In this document: one piece after another, positions 14,304-23,336 of the stretch
Layout of the letters: each line of letters starts with the position of its first letter
Numbering within the stretch: the first letter of the stretch is position 1
Assembly: GCF_008364795.1 (NCBI RefSeq)
Contig: NZ_VTTM01000018.1
Span: 41,386-105,385 of the forward strand
DNA length: 64,000 nt
Source: Azospirillum oryzae
GTDB lineage: Bacteria > Pseudomonadota > Alphaproteobacteria > Azospirillales > Azospirillaceae
Direction: 5' to 3'
Notes under the pieces: generated by a model
Seen by the model: only the letters and a program-made list of their open reading frames with translations
Database searches by the model: none
What the model was told of the DNA's origin: nothing
Made by a program: the position numbers and the translations under genes

Positions 14304-16382
14304 ATGGCCGATCCCCGTCCCAAGAAGGCCGGCGCCACTCCGGCGAAGAAGGCGGCGAAGAAGACCGTCAGGCGCCGCAAACCCGCCGCCACGCCCTCGC
14401 CCCACCGCTCCGCCCGCGCCCGCTGGGCGACCTCGCTGGCGGGCGCGCTGGCGCTGGGGCTGGCCGGCTGGCTGCTGCTGCCGCGTCTGGCCGCATCCGC
14501 CGCCCCCCACCTGCTGCCGACCATCCAGGCCGACTGGAGCGTCCGTCTGCTGCCGCTGGTCCTGGCGCTGGCGGTGTGGATCGCCGTCAACCGCCGCATC
14601 GACGGCCGCGAGCGCGCCGCCAACGCCCGCCTGCTGGAAGCGCTGGCCGCCGGCCGCGATCCGGAACTGAAGGCCTCGCTGGAGGAGATCGGCGTGGTGC
14701 GCAAGCGCCTCGACGCCGTGCTGGCCCAGCTGCGCAAGCGGCGGGGCGGGCGTTATCTCTACCAGCTGCCCTGGTATCTGGTGATCGGCGCCCCCGGTTC
14801 GGGCAAGACGACGGCGCTGGCCAACACCGGCCTCGCCACCCCGCTGCTCAACGGCACCGTCACCGGGCCGCTGGCCGGGCTGGCCGGCACCCGCAACTGC
14901 GACTGGTGGTTCACCGACCGCGCCGTGCTGATCGACACCGCCGGCCGCTACACCACCCAGGACAGCCGGCGCGCGGTCGACGGCCGGGTGTGGTCCGGCC
15001 TGCTCGACCTGTTGAAGGAGCATCGCCCGCGCCAGCCCGCCAACGGCGTCCTTCTCACCGTCAGCATCCCCGAACTGACCGGCTGGACCGATGCCGAGCG
15101 CCGCAACCACGCCATCCTGATCCGCCAGCGCCTGAACGAGCTGCGGGTGCAGCTGGGCGTCCGCCTGCCGGTCTATCTGCTGCTGACCAAGGCCGACCTG
15201 CTGGACGGCTTCACCACCTTCTTCGACCCGCTGGACCGCGAGGCGCGCAGCCAGATCTGGGGCCTGACCCTGCCGGCTGAAGAACCGGAAACCGCCAGCC
15301 CGCTGCCCGTCTTCCGCGACCTTTATGCCGGTCTGGTGTGCCGGCTGGACGAGCGGCTGCTTGACCGGCTGCACCAGGAACCCGACATCCGCCGCCGCAG
15401 CGACGCCTTCACCCTGCCGCTGCGGGTGGCGGAGCTGGAGCCGGCGCTGGCCGACATCGTCGACACCGTCTTCGGCTCCGAACATGGCGAGGAGACGCCG
15501 CGCCTGCGCGGGCTCTACCTGACCAGCGCCACGCAGACCGGTGGCCCGCTCGGCCTGCTGGAGCCGGAGGCCGACGGCCCGGCCTCCACCTATTTCCTCG
15601 ACCGGCTGCTGCCCGAGGTCGTCTTTCCGGAGGCCAACCTCGCCCAGGTCGACCGCGTGGTGGAGCGCACCCGCCGCCGCCGCAACGCCCTGTCCGCCGC
15701 CGCCGCCCTGCTGCTGGGCGCGGCGCTCGGCGGCTGGTGGATGGTCAGCGCGCGGGGCAACGCCGCCCTGCTGGACCGTGCCGATGCCGGCGCCGCGGCG
15801 GTGGAGGCGGCGCTGCGCCCGCTCGACACGCCGCCGCGCGCGCTGATGCGGGTGGACGATGCCGACCCGGCGGCGATCCTGCCGGCGCTGAACGGCCTGC
15901 GCGCCCTGCCGCACGCCTTCGACGATGCTCAAAGCTGGGCCGAGCCGAAGCTGGCCGGCGGGCTCTACCAGGGCGCCCGCATCGCCGTCCCGGCGCGGGA
16001 GGCCTACAGCCGCGCCCTGCGCAGCCAGTTCCTCGCCCGCATCGCCCTCAGGCTGGAGGAGCGACTGCGCGCCGACTGGGCCTTGCCCGACCAGCTGCGC
16101 CAGACCCTGCGCCTCTACCGCATGGTTGGCGGGGCCGGGCCGATGGACGCCGGCGCGCTGGCGGAATGGCTGGCGCTCGACTGGCAGCGCACGCTTCCCG
16201 GCCCGGTCAACGAGGCGGCGCGCCGCGCCCTCGGCGACCATCTGGCCGCGCTGTTCGCCGTCGGCTTCGCCCCGGTCCCGCCCGACGAGGCGCTGGTCGC
16301 CCGCGTCGAGGAGGTGCTCGCCGAATCGACGCCCCAGCCGGCCCCGCAACCGATCCCGGCCAGCCGGGCCGCCCTGCCATGA
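14304..16382 (+). CDS. tssM: T6SS protein TssM (IcmF), short form
   Basis: The 692-residue protein has a basic N-terminus, two membrane segments (about 42-60 and 78-96), and a cytosolic NTPase-like domain with an intact Walker A (GAPGSGKTT, 162-170) and IDTAGRY as the Walker B-type segment. LLTKADLLDGF and a third membrane helix (461-482) follow. Only about 210 periplasmic residues come after it, ending in a Pro/Ala tail. Known TssM proteins are usually about 1,100 residues, so most of the C-terminal periplasmic part, including the IcmF C-terminal region, is missing. The stop overlaps the tagF start (ATGA), so the end is not caused by a simple frameshift into free sequence. Confidence 0.88.
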   Translation: MADPRPKKAGATPAKKAAKKTVRRRKPAATPSPHRSARARWATSLAGALALGLAGWLLLPRLAASAAPHLLPTIQADWSVRLLPLVLALAVWIAVNRRIDGRERAANARLLEALAAGRDPELKASLEEIGVVRKRLDAVLAQLRKRRGGRYLYQLPWYLVIGAPGSGKTTALANTGLATPLLNGTVTGPLAGLAGTRNCDWWFTDRAVLIDTAGRYTTQDSRRAVDGRVWSGLLDLLKEHRPRQPANGVLLTVSIPELTGWTDAERRNHAILIRQRLNELRVQLGVRLPVYLLLTKADLLDGFTTFFDPLDREARSQIWGLTLPAEEPETASPLPVFRDLYAGLVCRLDERLLDRLHQEPDIRRRSDAFTLPLRVAELEPALADIVDTVFGSEHGEETPRLRGLYLTSATQTGGPLGLLEPEADGPASTYFLDRLLPEVVFPEANLAQVDRVVERTRRRRNALSAAAALLLGAALGGWWMVSARGNAALLDRADAGAAAVEAALRPLDTPPRALMRVDDADPAAILPALNGLRALPHAFDDAQSWAEPKLAGGLYQGARIAVPAREAYSRALRSQFLARIALRLEERLRADWALPDQLRQTLRLYRMVGGAGPMDAGALAEWLALDWQRTLPGPVNEAARRALGDHLAALFAVGFAPVPPDEALVARVEEVLAESTPQPAPQPIPASRAALP

Positions 16383-17080
16383 TGGGTTCGTTCGGCATGC
16401 CGCGTGGCATTGCCGCCGGGATGGGCGCTGGGCTGGGCGCCGATCCGGTGATGGGCTTCCACGGCAAGGTCCCGGCGCGCGGCGATTTCGTCGGCCACGG
16501 CCTGCCGCCGGCCGTGCTCGGCCCATGGGACCGCTGGCTGTCGGCGGCGCTGGGCGAGGCCGGCCGCCAATTGGGCGCCGAGTGGGAGTCCCTGTTCGCC
16601 CAAGCTCCGGTCTGGCGCTTCGCCCTGTCGGCCGGCCTGTGCGGCGCCACCCCGCTGATCGGCGTGTGGATATCCAGCGCCGACCGCGTCGGCCGTCCCT
16701 ATCCCTTCACCATCGCCGCCGGCCTGCCCGCCGGCTTCGACATCGCCGACGCCCCCGCCGCCTGCGCCGCGTGGCTGGCCCGCGCCGAGTCGCTGGCGGC
16801 CGACGCCTGCCGAGCCGGCGCCGATGTGGAAGGTTTGCCGGCCCGCCTCGCCATCCTCGGCCGTCCGGAGCCGGAGCGTGTCGGCGCCGCCACCCGCGCC
16901 CTTCTCGGCCGCCTGTCCGGTCCCTTGGGCGCGGATGCCAGCCTGTGGTGGACCCGCGGCGCCGGCCGCATCGCGCCGTCGCTGCTGTCCTGCCCCGGCC
17001 TCCCCGCCGCCCCCCGCCCGACCGCCTTCCTCGACGGCGCCTGGACCCGCTGGGGCTGGGAGAACGCCGAGGAGGGGTAG
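16379..17080 (+). CDS. tagF: T6SS-associated protein TagF
   Basis: The 233-residue product carries the TagF signature early: MGFHGKVPARGDFVGHGLPP, then VWRFALSAGLCG, IGVWISSADRVGRPYPFTIA, and a C-terminal SLWWTRG block. TagF proteins restrain T6SS assembly after translation, in organisms where phosphorylation by PpkA relieves it. Its ATG at 16379 overlaps the tssM stop. The first 24 residues before GFHGK are Gly-rich and may not all be translated; ATG 16451 is an alternative. No ppkA or pppA gene is in the window. The gene is convergent with the following one, leaving only 7 bp between stops. Confidence 0.88.
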   Translation: MMGSFGMPRGIAAGMGAGLGADPVMGFHGKVPARGDFVGHGLPPAVLGPWDRWLSAALGEAGRQLGAEWESLFAQAPVWRFALSAGLCGATPLIGVWISSADRVGRPYPFTIAAGLPAGFDIADAPAACAAWLARAESLAADACRAGADVEGLPARLAILGRPEPERVGAATRALLGRLSGPLGADASLWWTRGAGRIAPSLLSCPGLPAAPRPTAFLDGAWTRWGWENAEEG

Positions 17081-17087
17081 GGGGACA

Positions 17088-18653
17088 TTACGGCGTCCCC
17101 GCCATCTCGCGGTCGAAGCGGGCCAGCGCCTCTTCCAGCCCCCATTGCACCTGCGCCTTCTCGCTGCGCTCCGTCACCGCGCGGCAGGCGTCCTCATGCA
17201 CCGGCGGGGTGCAGCCGGGGGCGGACCACAGGCTGTCGCCGGGCAGGAAGCTGTGCTCCAGGCTGGCGCGCGCCAACCCGACCAGATCGCCATAGCCCAG
17301 CCCGAACTCCTCGACCGCGCGCTGCAGTTCGTTGGTCAGGTCGATCCTGCTCACACCTTCATCGTCGGTGGACAGCACCACCGGCACGCCTGCAGCGCGA
17401 TAGACCGGCAGCGGGTGGGCCTTGCCGCTGACGCCCAGGATCTTGTCGTTGCTGGTCAAGTTGATCTCCACCGCCACCTTGCGCGCAGCCATCGTCCGCA
17501 GCAGGCCCTGGGGATCCTCCTCATACATCACGTCGACGCCATGGCCGATACGCCTGGCCCCGGCGATCTCCACCGCCTTGCGGATGTGGTCGCGCAGCCG
17601 CTCCGGCGGGACGAGGCCCAGCGTCAGCTCGCCGGCATGCAGGGCGACGTTGGTGCCGGGATTGCGCCGCTTGGCCTCTGCCACCATGCGCATGTGCAGG
17701 TCGTAGTCGTCCAGCGCCACCGGATTGTCCTCCGGCGCCACGAAGTTCAGGCCGACGACCCGCGGCTCCTGCGCTTCCAGCAGGGCGTTGAACAGGGTGG
17801 TGGCGAAGACCGGCCCCGGCGCCTGCGTGCGCGACACCTGCTGGAGGTAGCGTACCGACACCGCGCAGCCCGGCCGCGCCGCCGGCGTGCCGCAGCCCAG
17901 CACGCTGCGCATCCGCGCCTCGGCCGCGTCGATCTCCTGCCGGGCCGGGGCGACCAGCGCCGGCAGGCCGGCGGCGACCAGCCGGTCGGCGGTGCCCGGC
18001 AGGTCGGCCGCCGCCTGCGGTGTCCAGGGGAATGCCTTGCCGATGGCGGCGGCCGGGCCGGTGCCGAAGGACACCATCAGCTCGACATGGCGCTCGCCCT
18101 GCCGGCCGGCGCGGTCCACCACCTCGGCCAGCAGATCGCCGGTGGAGGAAGCGGCGGCGCGGAACCGCCCGAAGGTGGCGAAGAACTGGTCGTGCAGGCT
18201 GTAGCCGGAGACCGGCAGCGCGTCGCGCGTCGACAGCGCGTCCAGCGCCACCGGATACAGCACGCCGTCGGCGATCACCGCCGCGGCGCCCGGCCGCCCG
18301 GCCTTGGCGTCGCAGGGCGCCTGCGCCGTCGGCGCCACCAGCGTCTTGCCCTTCACGTCGAAGCAGAGGTCGGCGTCCGCCGCCATCCGCATATAGGTCT
18401 CGGCATAGACGGCGCCGGTCAGGTGGCTGTGCAGGTCCGCCCCCTTGGGCATGCGGTACAGGAAGGCGCGCAGCTCCGGCGGGCTGGTCCGCACCGCCTC
18501 GAACCGCCGCGCCGCCGCCGACCCGGCGACATCGCCCCCTGCGGCGCCGGCGCCGCCCATCTCCGCCGTGGCGCAGCCCGCCAGCAGCAGCGTCGTCGCC
18601 AGCGCCCCCGTCACGCCGCCCTTCATGCGCCCGATCATTCCCACGTCCGACAT
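17088..18653 (-). CDS. Adenosine deaminase-like amidohydrolase with lipoprotein signal
   Basis: A GAGGAG Shine-Dalgarno sequence eight bases before ATG 18653 supports this start (521 residues). The N-terminus is a lipoprotein signal (TTLLLAGC, Cys about residue 27). The rest follows the adenosine deaminase/ADGF layout: DLHSHLTGA (zinc His pair), a family-typical helical insert with two possible Cys pairs, NVALHAGE (third His and catalytic Glu), RIGHGVDV and VVLSTDDEGVS (metal-binding Asp). All catalytic residues appear present. It therefore probably deaminates a nucleoside or related purine outside the cytosol. The lipid anchor is unusual for this family. Convergent with tagF, divergent from the TPR protein at 18832. 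Confidence 0.85.
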   Translation of the reverse strand: MSDVGMIGRMKGGVTGALATTLLLAGCATAEMGGAGAAGGDVAGSAAARRFEAVRTSPPELRAFLYRMPKGADLHSHLTGAVYAETYMRMAADADLCFDVKGKTLVAPTAQAPCDAKAGRPGAAAVIADGVLYPVALDALSTRDALPVSGYSLHDQFFATFGRFRAAASSTGDLLAEVVDRAGRQGERHVELMVSFGTGPAAAIGKAFPWTPQAAADLPGTADRLVAAGLPALVAPARQEIDAAEARMRSVLGCGTPAARPGCAVSVRYLQQVSRTQAPGPVFATTLFNALLEAQEPRVVGLNFVAPEDNPVALDDYDLHMRMVAEAKRRNPGTNVALHAGELTLGLVPPERLRDHIRKAVEIAGARRIGHGVDVMYEEDPQGLLRTMAARKVAVEINLTSNDKILGVSGKAHPLPVYRAAGVPVVLSTDDEGVSRIDLTNELQRAVEEFGLGYGDLVGLARASLEHSFLPGDSLWSAPGCTPPVHEDACRAVTERSEKAQVQWGLEEALARFDREMAGTP

Positions 18654-18831
18654 GCACCCGACTCCTCATTCTCCTTTTGCGGGTATTCATGCCGTGGTAA
18701 TCGCGCGAGCGCAATGGCCCAGCCCGGTGGAAGGTTGCGGATCGAAAGGCTGTAGCGGGGCGGCAATTCCCGGTATGGTGCGGCGATCTTTTCGTGTTCC
18801 CGCCGTACCCGCCGTCTTTGGAGCCGCAGCG

Positions 18832-20490
18832 ATGACCGACACCCCCGCCCCGACCCTGCTCGACGCGGCCAAGCGTTTCCGCAGCAACGATCTGGCGGGG
18901 GCGGAACAGGTCTGCCGGGCGATCCTGGCGACGGATCCGCACAATGCCCAGGCGCTGCATCTGCTGGGGCTGGTCGCCGCCCACACCGACCACCCCGAGA
19001 ACGCGCTGGCCCTGTTCGCCCAGGCCATCGCGGAGAACGGCAACGACCCGTCCTTCCACAACAGCCGCGGCAGCCTGCTCTTCCAGCAGGCCCGCCCGGC
19101 GGAGGCGGAGGAGGCGTTCCGCGCCGGCCTCGCCATCAACCCGCGCCTGCCCGAACTGCACGGCAACCTCGGCAACGCGCTGAAGGCGCAAAGCCGGCTG
19201 GAGGAGGCGGCGGACTGTTTCCGCAGCGCGCTGGACCTGCGGGCGCAAGCGCCGGAGATGCACCATTTCCTCGCCGCCACCCTGCGCGAGCTGGGCGATC
19301 TGGAAGAGGCGGAACGGCATTTCCGCACCGCGCTGGAGCAGGCGCCCGACTATCTCGACGTCCATTACAGCCTGGCGGAGCTTCTCTCCACCCGCGGCCG
19401 GCTGGCCGAGGCTGAGGCGGAGTTCCGCACCGTGCTCGCCGCCGCCCCGCGCTTCGTCCCCGCCCAGGTCGGCCTCGCCCATGTGTTGCAGAGCCTGGAC
19501 CGCGCGGCGGAGGCCATCGAGGTGATCGAGGCGGCGCGCGAACAGGCGCCCGACCACCCGATGGTGAAGTTCACCCGCCGGCTGATCTACTCCAACGCGG
19601 TGCCCGGCTGGCACCTGCCGATGATCAATGATTTCGAGCGGAACGAGGCCTACAAGCAGTCGCTGGAACGGGCGGTGAAACCCGATTCGCTGGTGCTGGA
19701 GATCGGCACCGGCTCCGGCATCGTCGCCATGATGGCGGCGCGCGCCGGCGCGAAGAAGGTGGTGACCTGCGAGGTCAACCCGATCCTGGCCCGCGTCGCC
19801 AAGGAAACGGTCGCGCGCAACGGCTATGCCGGCCGCATCGACGTGGTGCCGCGCCTGTCCACCCAGCTGACGGTGGGCGACGGCGGCGACCTGCCGGAGA
19901 AGGCCGACGTCTTCGTTTCCGAACTCATCAACATCGGCATGCTGGCCCCGCGCATGCTGTCGGTGCTGCAGCATGCCCGCACCCATCTGGTGAAGCCGGG
20001 CGGCGCCATCATCCCGCGCGCCTCCACCGTCTACGCCATGCTGGTGGAGACGCCGGAGCTGGCCCGCATCAACCCGGTGGAGACCATCGACGGCTTCGAC
20101 ATGGGCAGCTTCGACGTCTTCCGCTCCCCTGGCTACCAGCAGATCGACCTCGGCGCCGACGCCCACACGCCGCTGTCCAAGCCCTTCACCGCGCTGGATT
20201 TCGACTTCACCCGCAACATGCCGGAAGAGGGAGAGCGGGTGATCGACGTGACCATCGTCACCGCCGGCACCTGCCACGGCGTCGCCTTCTGGTTCGACCT
20301 CTTCATGGACGAGGAAGTGGTCTACAAGTCGGAAAGCCGCGCCCGCACCAACCACTGGAAGCAGGCGATGACCTTCCTGGAAAAGCCGATCGCGCTGTCG
20401 GCCGGCGACCGCCTGCGCATCGTCGCCCGCTACGACAACAACCAGATCTCCTTCGGGGTGGACGGGTTGGCGGGGGGCGAGCAGGGGTAA
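18832..20490 (+). CDS. TPR-repeat protein with PRMT-like methyltransferase domain
   Basis: The 552-residue protein has seven or so tetratricopeptide repeats (about 7-240), then a Rossmann SAM-binding domain. Motif I is LVLEIGTGSGIVAMMAARAG (288-307) and the ribose Glu lies in TCEVNPILA (314). VFVSELINIGML resembles the double-E loop region of protein arginine methyltransferases, and the C-terminus has a beta-barrel-like segment (from about 400, ending RIVARYDNNQISFGVDG). The run PMINDFERNEAYKQSLE before motif I also resembles PRMT proteins. Human PRMT9 has a similar TPR-PRMT order. Substrate unknown; cytosolic. The transporter gene begins 6 bp later. Confidence 0.85.
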   Translation: MTDTPAPTLLDAAKRFRSNDLAGAEQVCRAILATDPHNAQALHLLGLVAAHTDHPENALALFAQAIAENGNDPSFHNSRGSLLFQQARPAEAEEAFRAGLAINPRLPELHGNLGNALKAQSRLEEAADCFRSALDLRAQAPEMHHFLAATLRELGDLEEAERHFRTALEQAPDYLDVHYSLAELLSTRGRLAEAEAEFRTVLAAAPRFVPAQVGLAHVLQSLDRAAEAIEVIEAAREQAPDHPMVKFTRRLIYSNAVPGWHLPMINDFERNEAYKQSLERAVKPDSLVLEIGTGSGIVAMMAARAGAKKVVTCEVNPILARVAKETVARNGYAGRIDVVPRLSTQLTVGDGGDLPEKADVFVSELINIGMLAPRMLSVLQHARTHLVKPGGAIIPRASTVYAMLVETPELARINPVETIDGFDMGSFDVFRSPGYQQIDLGADAHTPLSKPFTALDFDFTRNMPEEGERVIDVTIVTAGTCHGVAFWFDLFMDEEVVYKSESRARTNHWKQAMTFLEKPIALSAGDRLRIVARYDNNQISFGVDGLAGGEQG

Positions 20491-20496
20491 GCGGGC

Positions 20497-21795
20497 GTGA
20501 CCGGAGCCGCTCCGTCCCCCGACGCCCCATCCCGCCGCGCCATCGCCTCCTGGTGTCTCTACGACTGGGCGAATTCGGCCTACAACACCATCATCACCAC
20601 CTTCGTCTTCGCGGTCTATTTCGCCCGCGGCGTTGTCGGCGATCCGGTGGAGGGCACGGCGCGGTGGAGTGCCGCCATGACGGTGGCCGGCGTGGCCATC
20701 GCGGCGCTCAGCCCGGTGCTGGGCGCCATCGCCGACCGCGCCGGGCGGCGCAAGCCGTGGATGGCGCTGTTCACGCTGGTCACGGTCCTGTTCACCGCCG
20801 CCCTGTGGTGGGTGCGTCCCGATCCGGCCGACGCCGTCTTCGCGCTGGCCTGCGTGGTGGTCGCCACCGTGGCGTTCGAGCTGGCCAACGTCTTCTACAA
20901 CGCCACCCTGCCGGGGCTGGTGCCGGCGCGGCTGCTCGGCCGCGTGTCGGGCTGGGGCTGGGGCATCGGCTATTTCGGCGGGCTGGCCTGCCTGGTCCTG
21001 GCCCTGGTCGGCTTCGTCAAGGCACCGGCCCCGCTGTTCGGCCTGTTCGGGATGGAGTGGGCCGACTGGGGACCGCAGGCCAATGTCCGCGCCACCGTCC
21101 TGCTGGCCGCCGCCTGGTACGGGCTGTTCGCGCTGCCCTATTTCCTCTGGGTACCCGACGAGCCATCCACCGGCCACGGCCTGATCCGGGCGGCGCGCGA
21201 GGGGGTGGCGACGCTGGCCGCCACGCTGCGTCAGGTCCGGCGCTACCGCGAGGTGGCGCGCTTCCTGGTCGCCAGCGCCTTCTACCGCGACGGCATCAAC
21301 ACCATCACCGCCTTCGGCGGCATCTTCGCCGCCGGCACCTTCGGCATGAGCTTCGAGGAAATCCTGGTCTTCGCCATCGCGCTCAACGTGGTGGCCGGGG
21401 CGGGAGCCATCGGCTTCGCCTGGATGGATGACCGGGCAGGCGCCAAGCCGGTGATCCTGATCGCGCTGGCGGGTATGGCGCTGTGCGGCCTGCCGCTGCT
21501 GCTGGCGACCGAGCGGCTGTGGTTCTGGGTCTTCGCGCTGGGGCTCGGGCTGTTCTTCGGACCGGCGCAGGCGGCCGGGCGGTCGATGATGGCGCGGCTC
21601 GCCCCGCCCGGCATGGCGGGCGAGATGTTCGGGCTCTACGGTCTGACCGGCCGCTTCGTCGGCTTCTTCGGGCCGCTGCTGTTCGGGCTGGCGACCCAGG
21701 CTTTCGACAGCCAGCGCGCCGGCATGGCGACGGTTCTGGCTTTCTTCGTCATCGGCTTCGGGCTTATGCTGGCCGTTCGCGAACCGGCCCGTTAG
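20497..21795 (+). CDS. MFS transporter, UMF1/Atg22 family
   Basis: A GTG start six bases after the previous stop gives 432 residues with about twelve membrane segments. The opening IASWCLYDWANSAYNTIITT is characteristic of Atg22/UMF1-type major facilitator proteins, and IADRAGRRKPWMA is the MFS loop 2-3 motif. A mid-protein loop with PDEPSTGHG separates the halves. In fungi Atg22 exports amino acids from vacuoles; bacterial substrates are not known. Probably co-transcribed with the TPR-PRMT-like gene, though a functional link is not evident. Confidence 0.88.
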   Translation: MTGAAPSPDAPSRRAIASWCLYDWANSAYNTIITTFVFAVYFARGVVGDPVEGTARWSAAMTVAGVAIAALSPVLGAIADRAGRRKPWMALFTLVTVLFTAALWWVRPDPADAVFALACVVVATVAFELANVFYNATLPGLVPARLLGRVSGWGWGIGYFGGLACLVLALVGFVKAPAPLFGLFGMEWADWGPQANVRATVLLAAAWYGLFALPYFLWVPDEPSTGHGLIRAAREGVATLAATLRQVRRYREVARFLVASAFYRDGINTITAFGGIFAAGTFGMSFEEILVFAIALNVVAGAGAIGFAWMDDRAGAKPVILIALAGMALCGLPLLLATERLWFWVFALGLGLFFGPAQAAGRSMMARLAPPGMAGEMFGLYGLTGRFVGFFGPLLFGLATQAFDSQRAGMATVLAFFVIGFGLMLAVREPAR

Positions 21796-21900
21796 AAAAA
21801 GGGCCGCGTCAAAGCGCCGCACGTGAGACCATTCGAGGGCAGAGCTGTTACCTTCGTTTTTGCTGCGACGCACAAATGTCGAAGCCGAGGGGCACGGACC

Positions 21901-22155
21901 ATGCTGCACATCAAAGACATCGAAGCCTTCGCCCGCATCAACGAAGCGCTGAACGATGATTCGGCCGAGGCCGATCAGGCCGGCCATGACACCGCCGCGG
22001 CGGGTCCTGCCCATCCCGCGCTGGTGATGGCGATGCTGGCGACCGGCCGCCTTCCCCTGTCGGCCCTGTCCAACTCCACCGCCACGCCGAAGGACGCCAC
22101 CCCGAAGGACGCCGACCCGCTGGCGCCCTGGGGCCGGATGTTCCGCCGCTCCTGA
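21901..22155 (+). CDS. Small hypothetical protein
   Basis: ATG 21901, preceded by GAGGGGCACGG, gives 84 residues. The N-terminal half is acidic and helical (HIKDIEAFARINEALNDD), the middle is Ala/His-rich, and ATPKDATPKDADPLAPWGR near the end includes a short KDATP duplication. No signal peptide, membrane helix or known domain. It lies between the transporter and a convergent radical SAM gene only 4 bp away. An upstream in-frame ATG (21823) would add a Cys/Arg-rich leader that looks untranslated. Confidence 0.5.
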   Translation: MLHIKDIEAFARINEALNDDSAEADQAGHDTAAAGPAHPALVMAMLATGRLPLSALSNSTATPKDATPKDADPLAPWGRMFRRS

Positions 22156-22159
22156 CGGT

Positions 22160-23251
22160 TCACAGCAGCGACAGCTGGTCCCCCACGGCCGGCGGCACCC
22201 GGAAGCGGCTGCAGTCGAGTTGCCAGCTCCGGCCGCCCAGCCCATGCTTGCGGCAGGCCAGCTTGAAGCGATGGCGCAGCAACTCGGCGTAAGGACCGGT
22301 GCCCTTCATCCGCGTTCCGAATCCGGAGCGGTAGAGCGCGCCGTCGCGGCTCTGCCGCATCAGGCTCAGCACGCGGTCGGCGCGGTTGGGGACGTGGACG
22401 CGCAGCCATTCCTCGAACAGCCCGGCGATCTCCAGCGGCAGGCGCAGCAGGATATAGTTGGCGGCGGTCGCCCCGGCACCGGCCGCCGCCTCCAGGATCG
22501 CCTCCAGTTCATGGTCGTTCAGGGCGGGGATCATCGGGCTGGCGAGCACCGCAACCGGCACACCGGCTTGCGTCAAGCTGCGGATCGCCTCCAGCCGGCG
22601 CGGCGGCGTGCTTGCCCGCGGCTCCATCACGCGGGCGAGGTCGCGGTCCAGCGTGGTGACGGAAAGCGCCACCGACGCCAGCCCCTCCGCCGCCATCGGC
22701 GCCAGGATGTCCAGATCGCGCAGCACCAGCGCCGATTTTGTGATGATGCTGACCGGCTGGTGGAAGTCGCGGCAGACCTCCAGCACGCGACGGGTGATTC
22801 CCTCCGTCCGCTCGACCGGCTGGTAGGGATCGGTGTTGGCCCCCAGCGCCAGCGGCTGGCATTCGTAGGATTTCGCCCGCAGCTCCTTCGCCAGCAACTC
22901 CGCCGCATTGCGCTTGGCGAACAGTTTCGTCTCGAAATCCAGCCCCGGCGACAGTCCCAGATAGGCATGGGTCGGCCGGGCGAAGCAGTAGATGCAGGCG
23001 TGCTCGCACCCCTGGTACGGGTTCACCGACCGGTCGAAGGGGATGTCGGGCGACTGGTTGCTGGTGATGATCGACTTGGCCGACGCCGGGGCAACGGTGG
23101 TGCGGACGGGATCGGACAGCGCCTCGTTCCCGCCCTCCGCATAGCCGGTCCAGCCGTCGTCGGTCAGGACGCGGGTCTCGCGCTCGAACCGCCCGGTGTC
23201 GTTGCTGACCGCCCCGCGGCCCTTGATCGGGGATCGCCTTATCTCGTCCAT
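22160..23251 (-). CDS. Radical SAM protein of the PA0069 / spore-photolyase-like family
   Basis: The 363-residue protein has the [4Fe-4S] motif in YQGCEHACIYCFARP (CxxxCxxC), followed by the family block THAYLGLSPGLDFETKLF and LGANTDPYQPVE. SIITKSALVLRDLDIL and ASVALSVTTLDRDL are barrel strands. This order is that of the PA0069-type radical SAM proteins, relatives of spore photoproduct lyase with unknown reaction. The N-terminus (RRSPIKGRGAVSN) is also conserved in that family. Cytosolic. Divergent from ahcY; the palindrome at 23337-23354 lies between them. Confidence 0.88.
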   Translation of the reverse strand: MDEIRRSPIKGRGAVSNDTGRFERETRVLTDDGWTGYAEGGNEALSDPVRTTVAPASAKSIITSNQSPDIPFDRSVNPYQGCEHACIYCFARPTHAYLGLSPGLDFETKLFAKRNAAELLAKELRAKSYECQPLALGANTDPYQPVERTEGITRRVLEVCRDFHQPVSIITKSALVLRDLDILAPMAAEGLASVALSVTTLDRDLARVMEPRASTPPRRLEAIRSLTQAGVPVAVLASPMIPALNDHELEAILEAAAGAGATAANYILLRLPLEIAGLFEEWLRVHVPNRADRVLSLMRQSRDGALYRSGFGTRMKGTGPYAELLRHRFKLACRKHGLGGRSWQLDCSRFRVPPAVGDQLSLL

Positions 23252-23336
23252 GCCCGCAGCTTAGCCGTGGCGGAGTGGAACGTAAAGCGAACAACAGGGG
23301 GATGCGGCCCGGCGTTCGATCACCCTACCCAACAAA

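Noticed and set aside
10238..14737. A 1,499-codon open frame on the minus strand opposite the PBP and tssL genes
   Set aside because: It is the mirror of GC-rich codons on the plus strand; the plus-strand proteins have catalytic motifs, and the minus frame is low-complexity Arg/Gly/Ala.
16300..16382. Frameshift explaining the short TssM
   Set aside because: The next frame is tagF with its own family signature starting right at the stop; no TssM C-terminal sequence is seen in other frames.
17521..22245. A 1,574-codon minus-strand frame across the TPR and transporter genes
   Set aside because: It runs antisense to two clear genes and has biased, repetitive composition.
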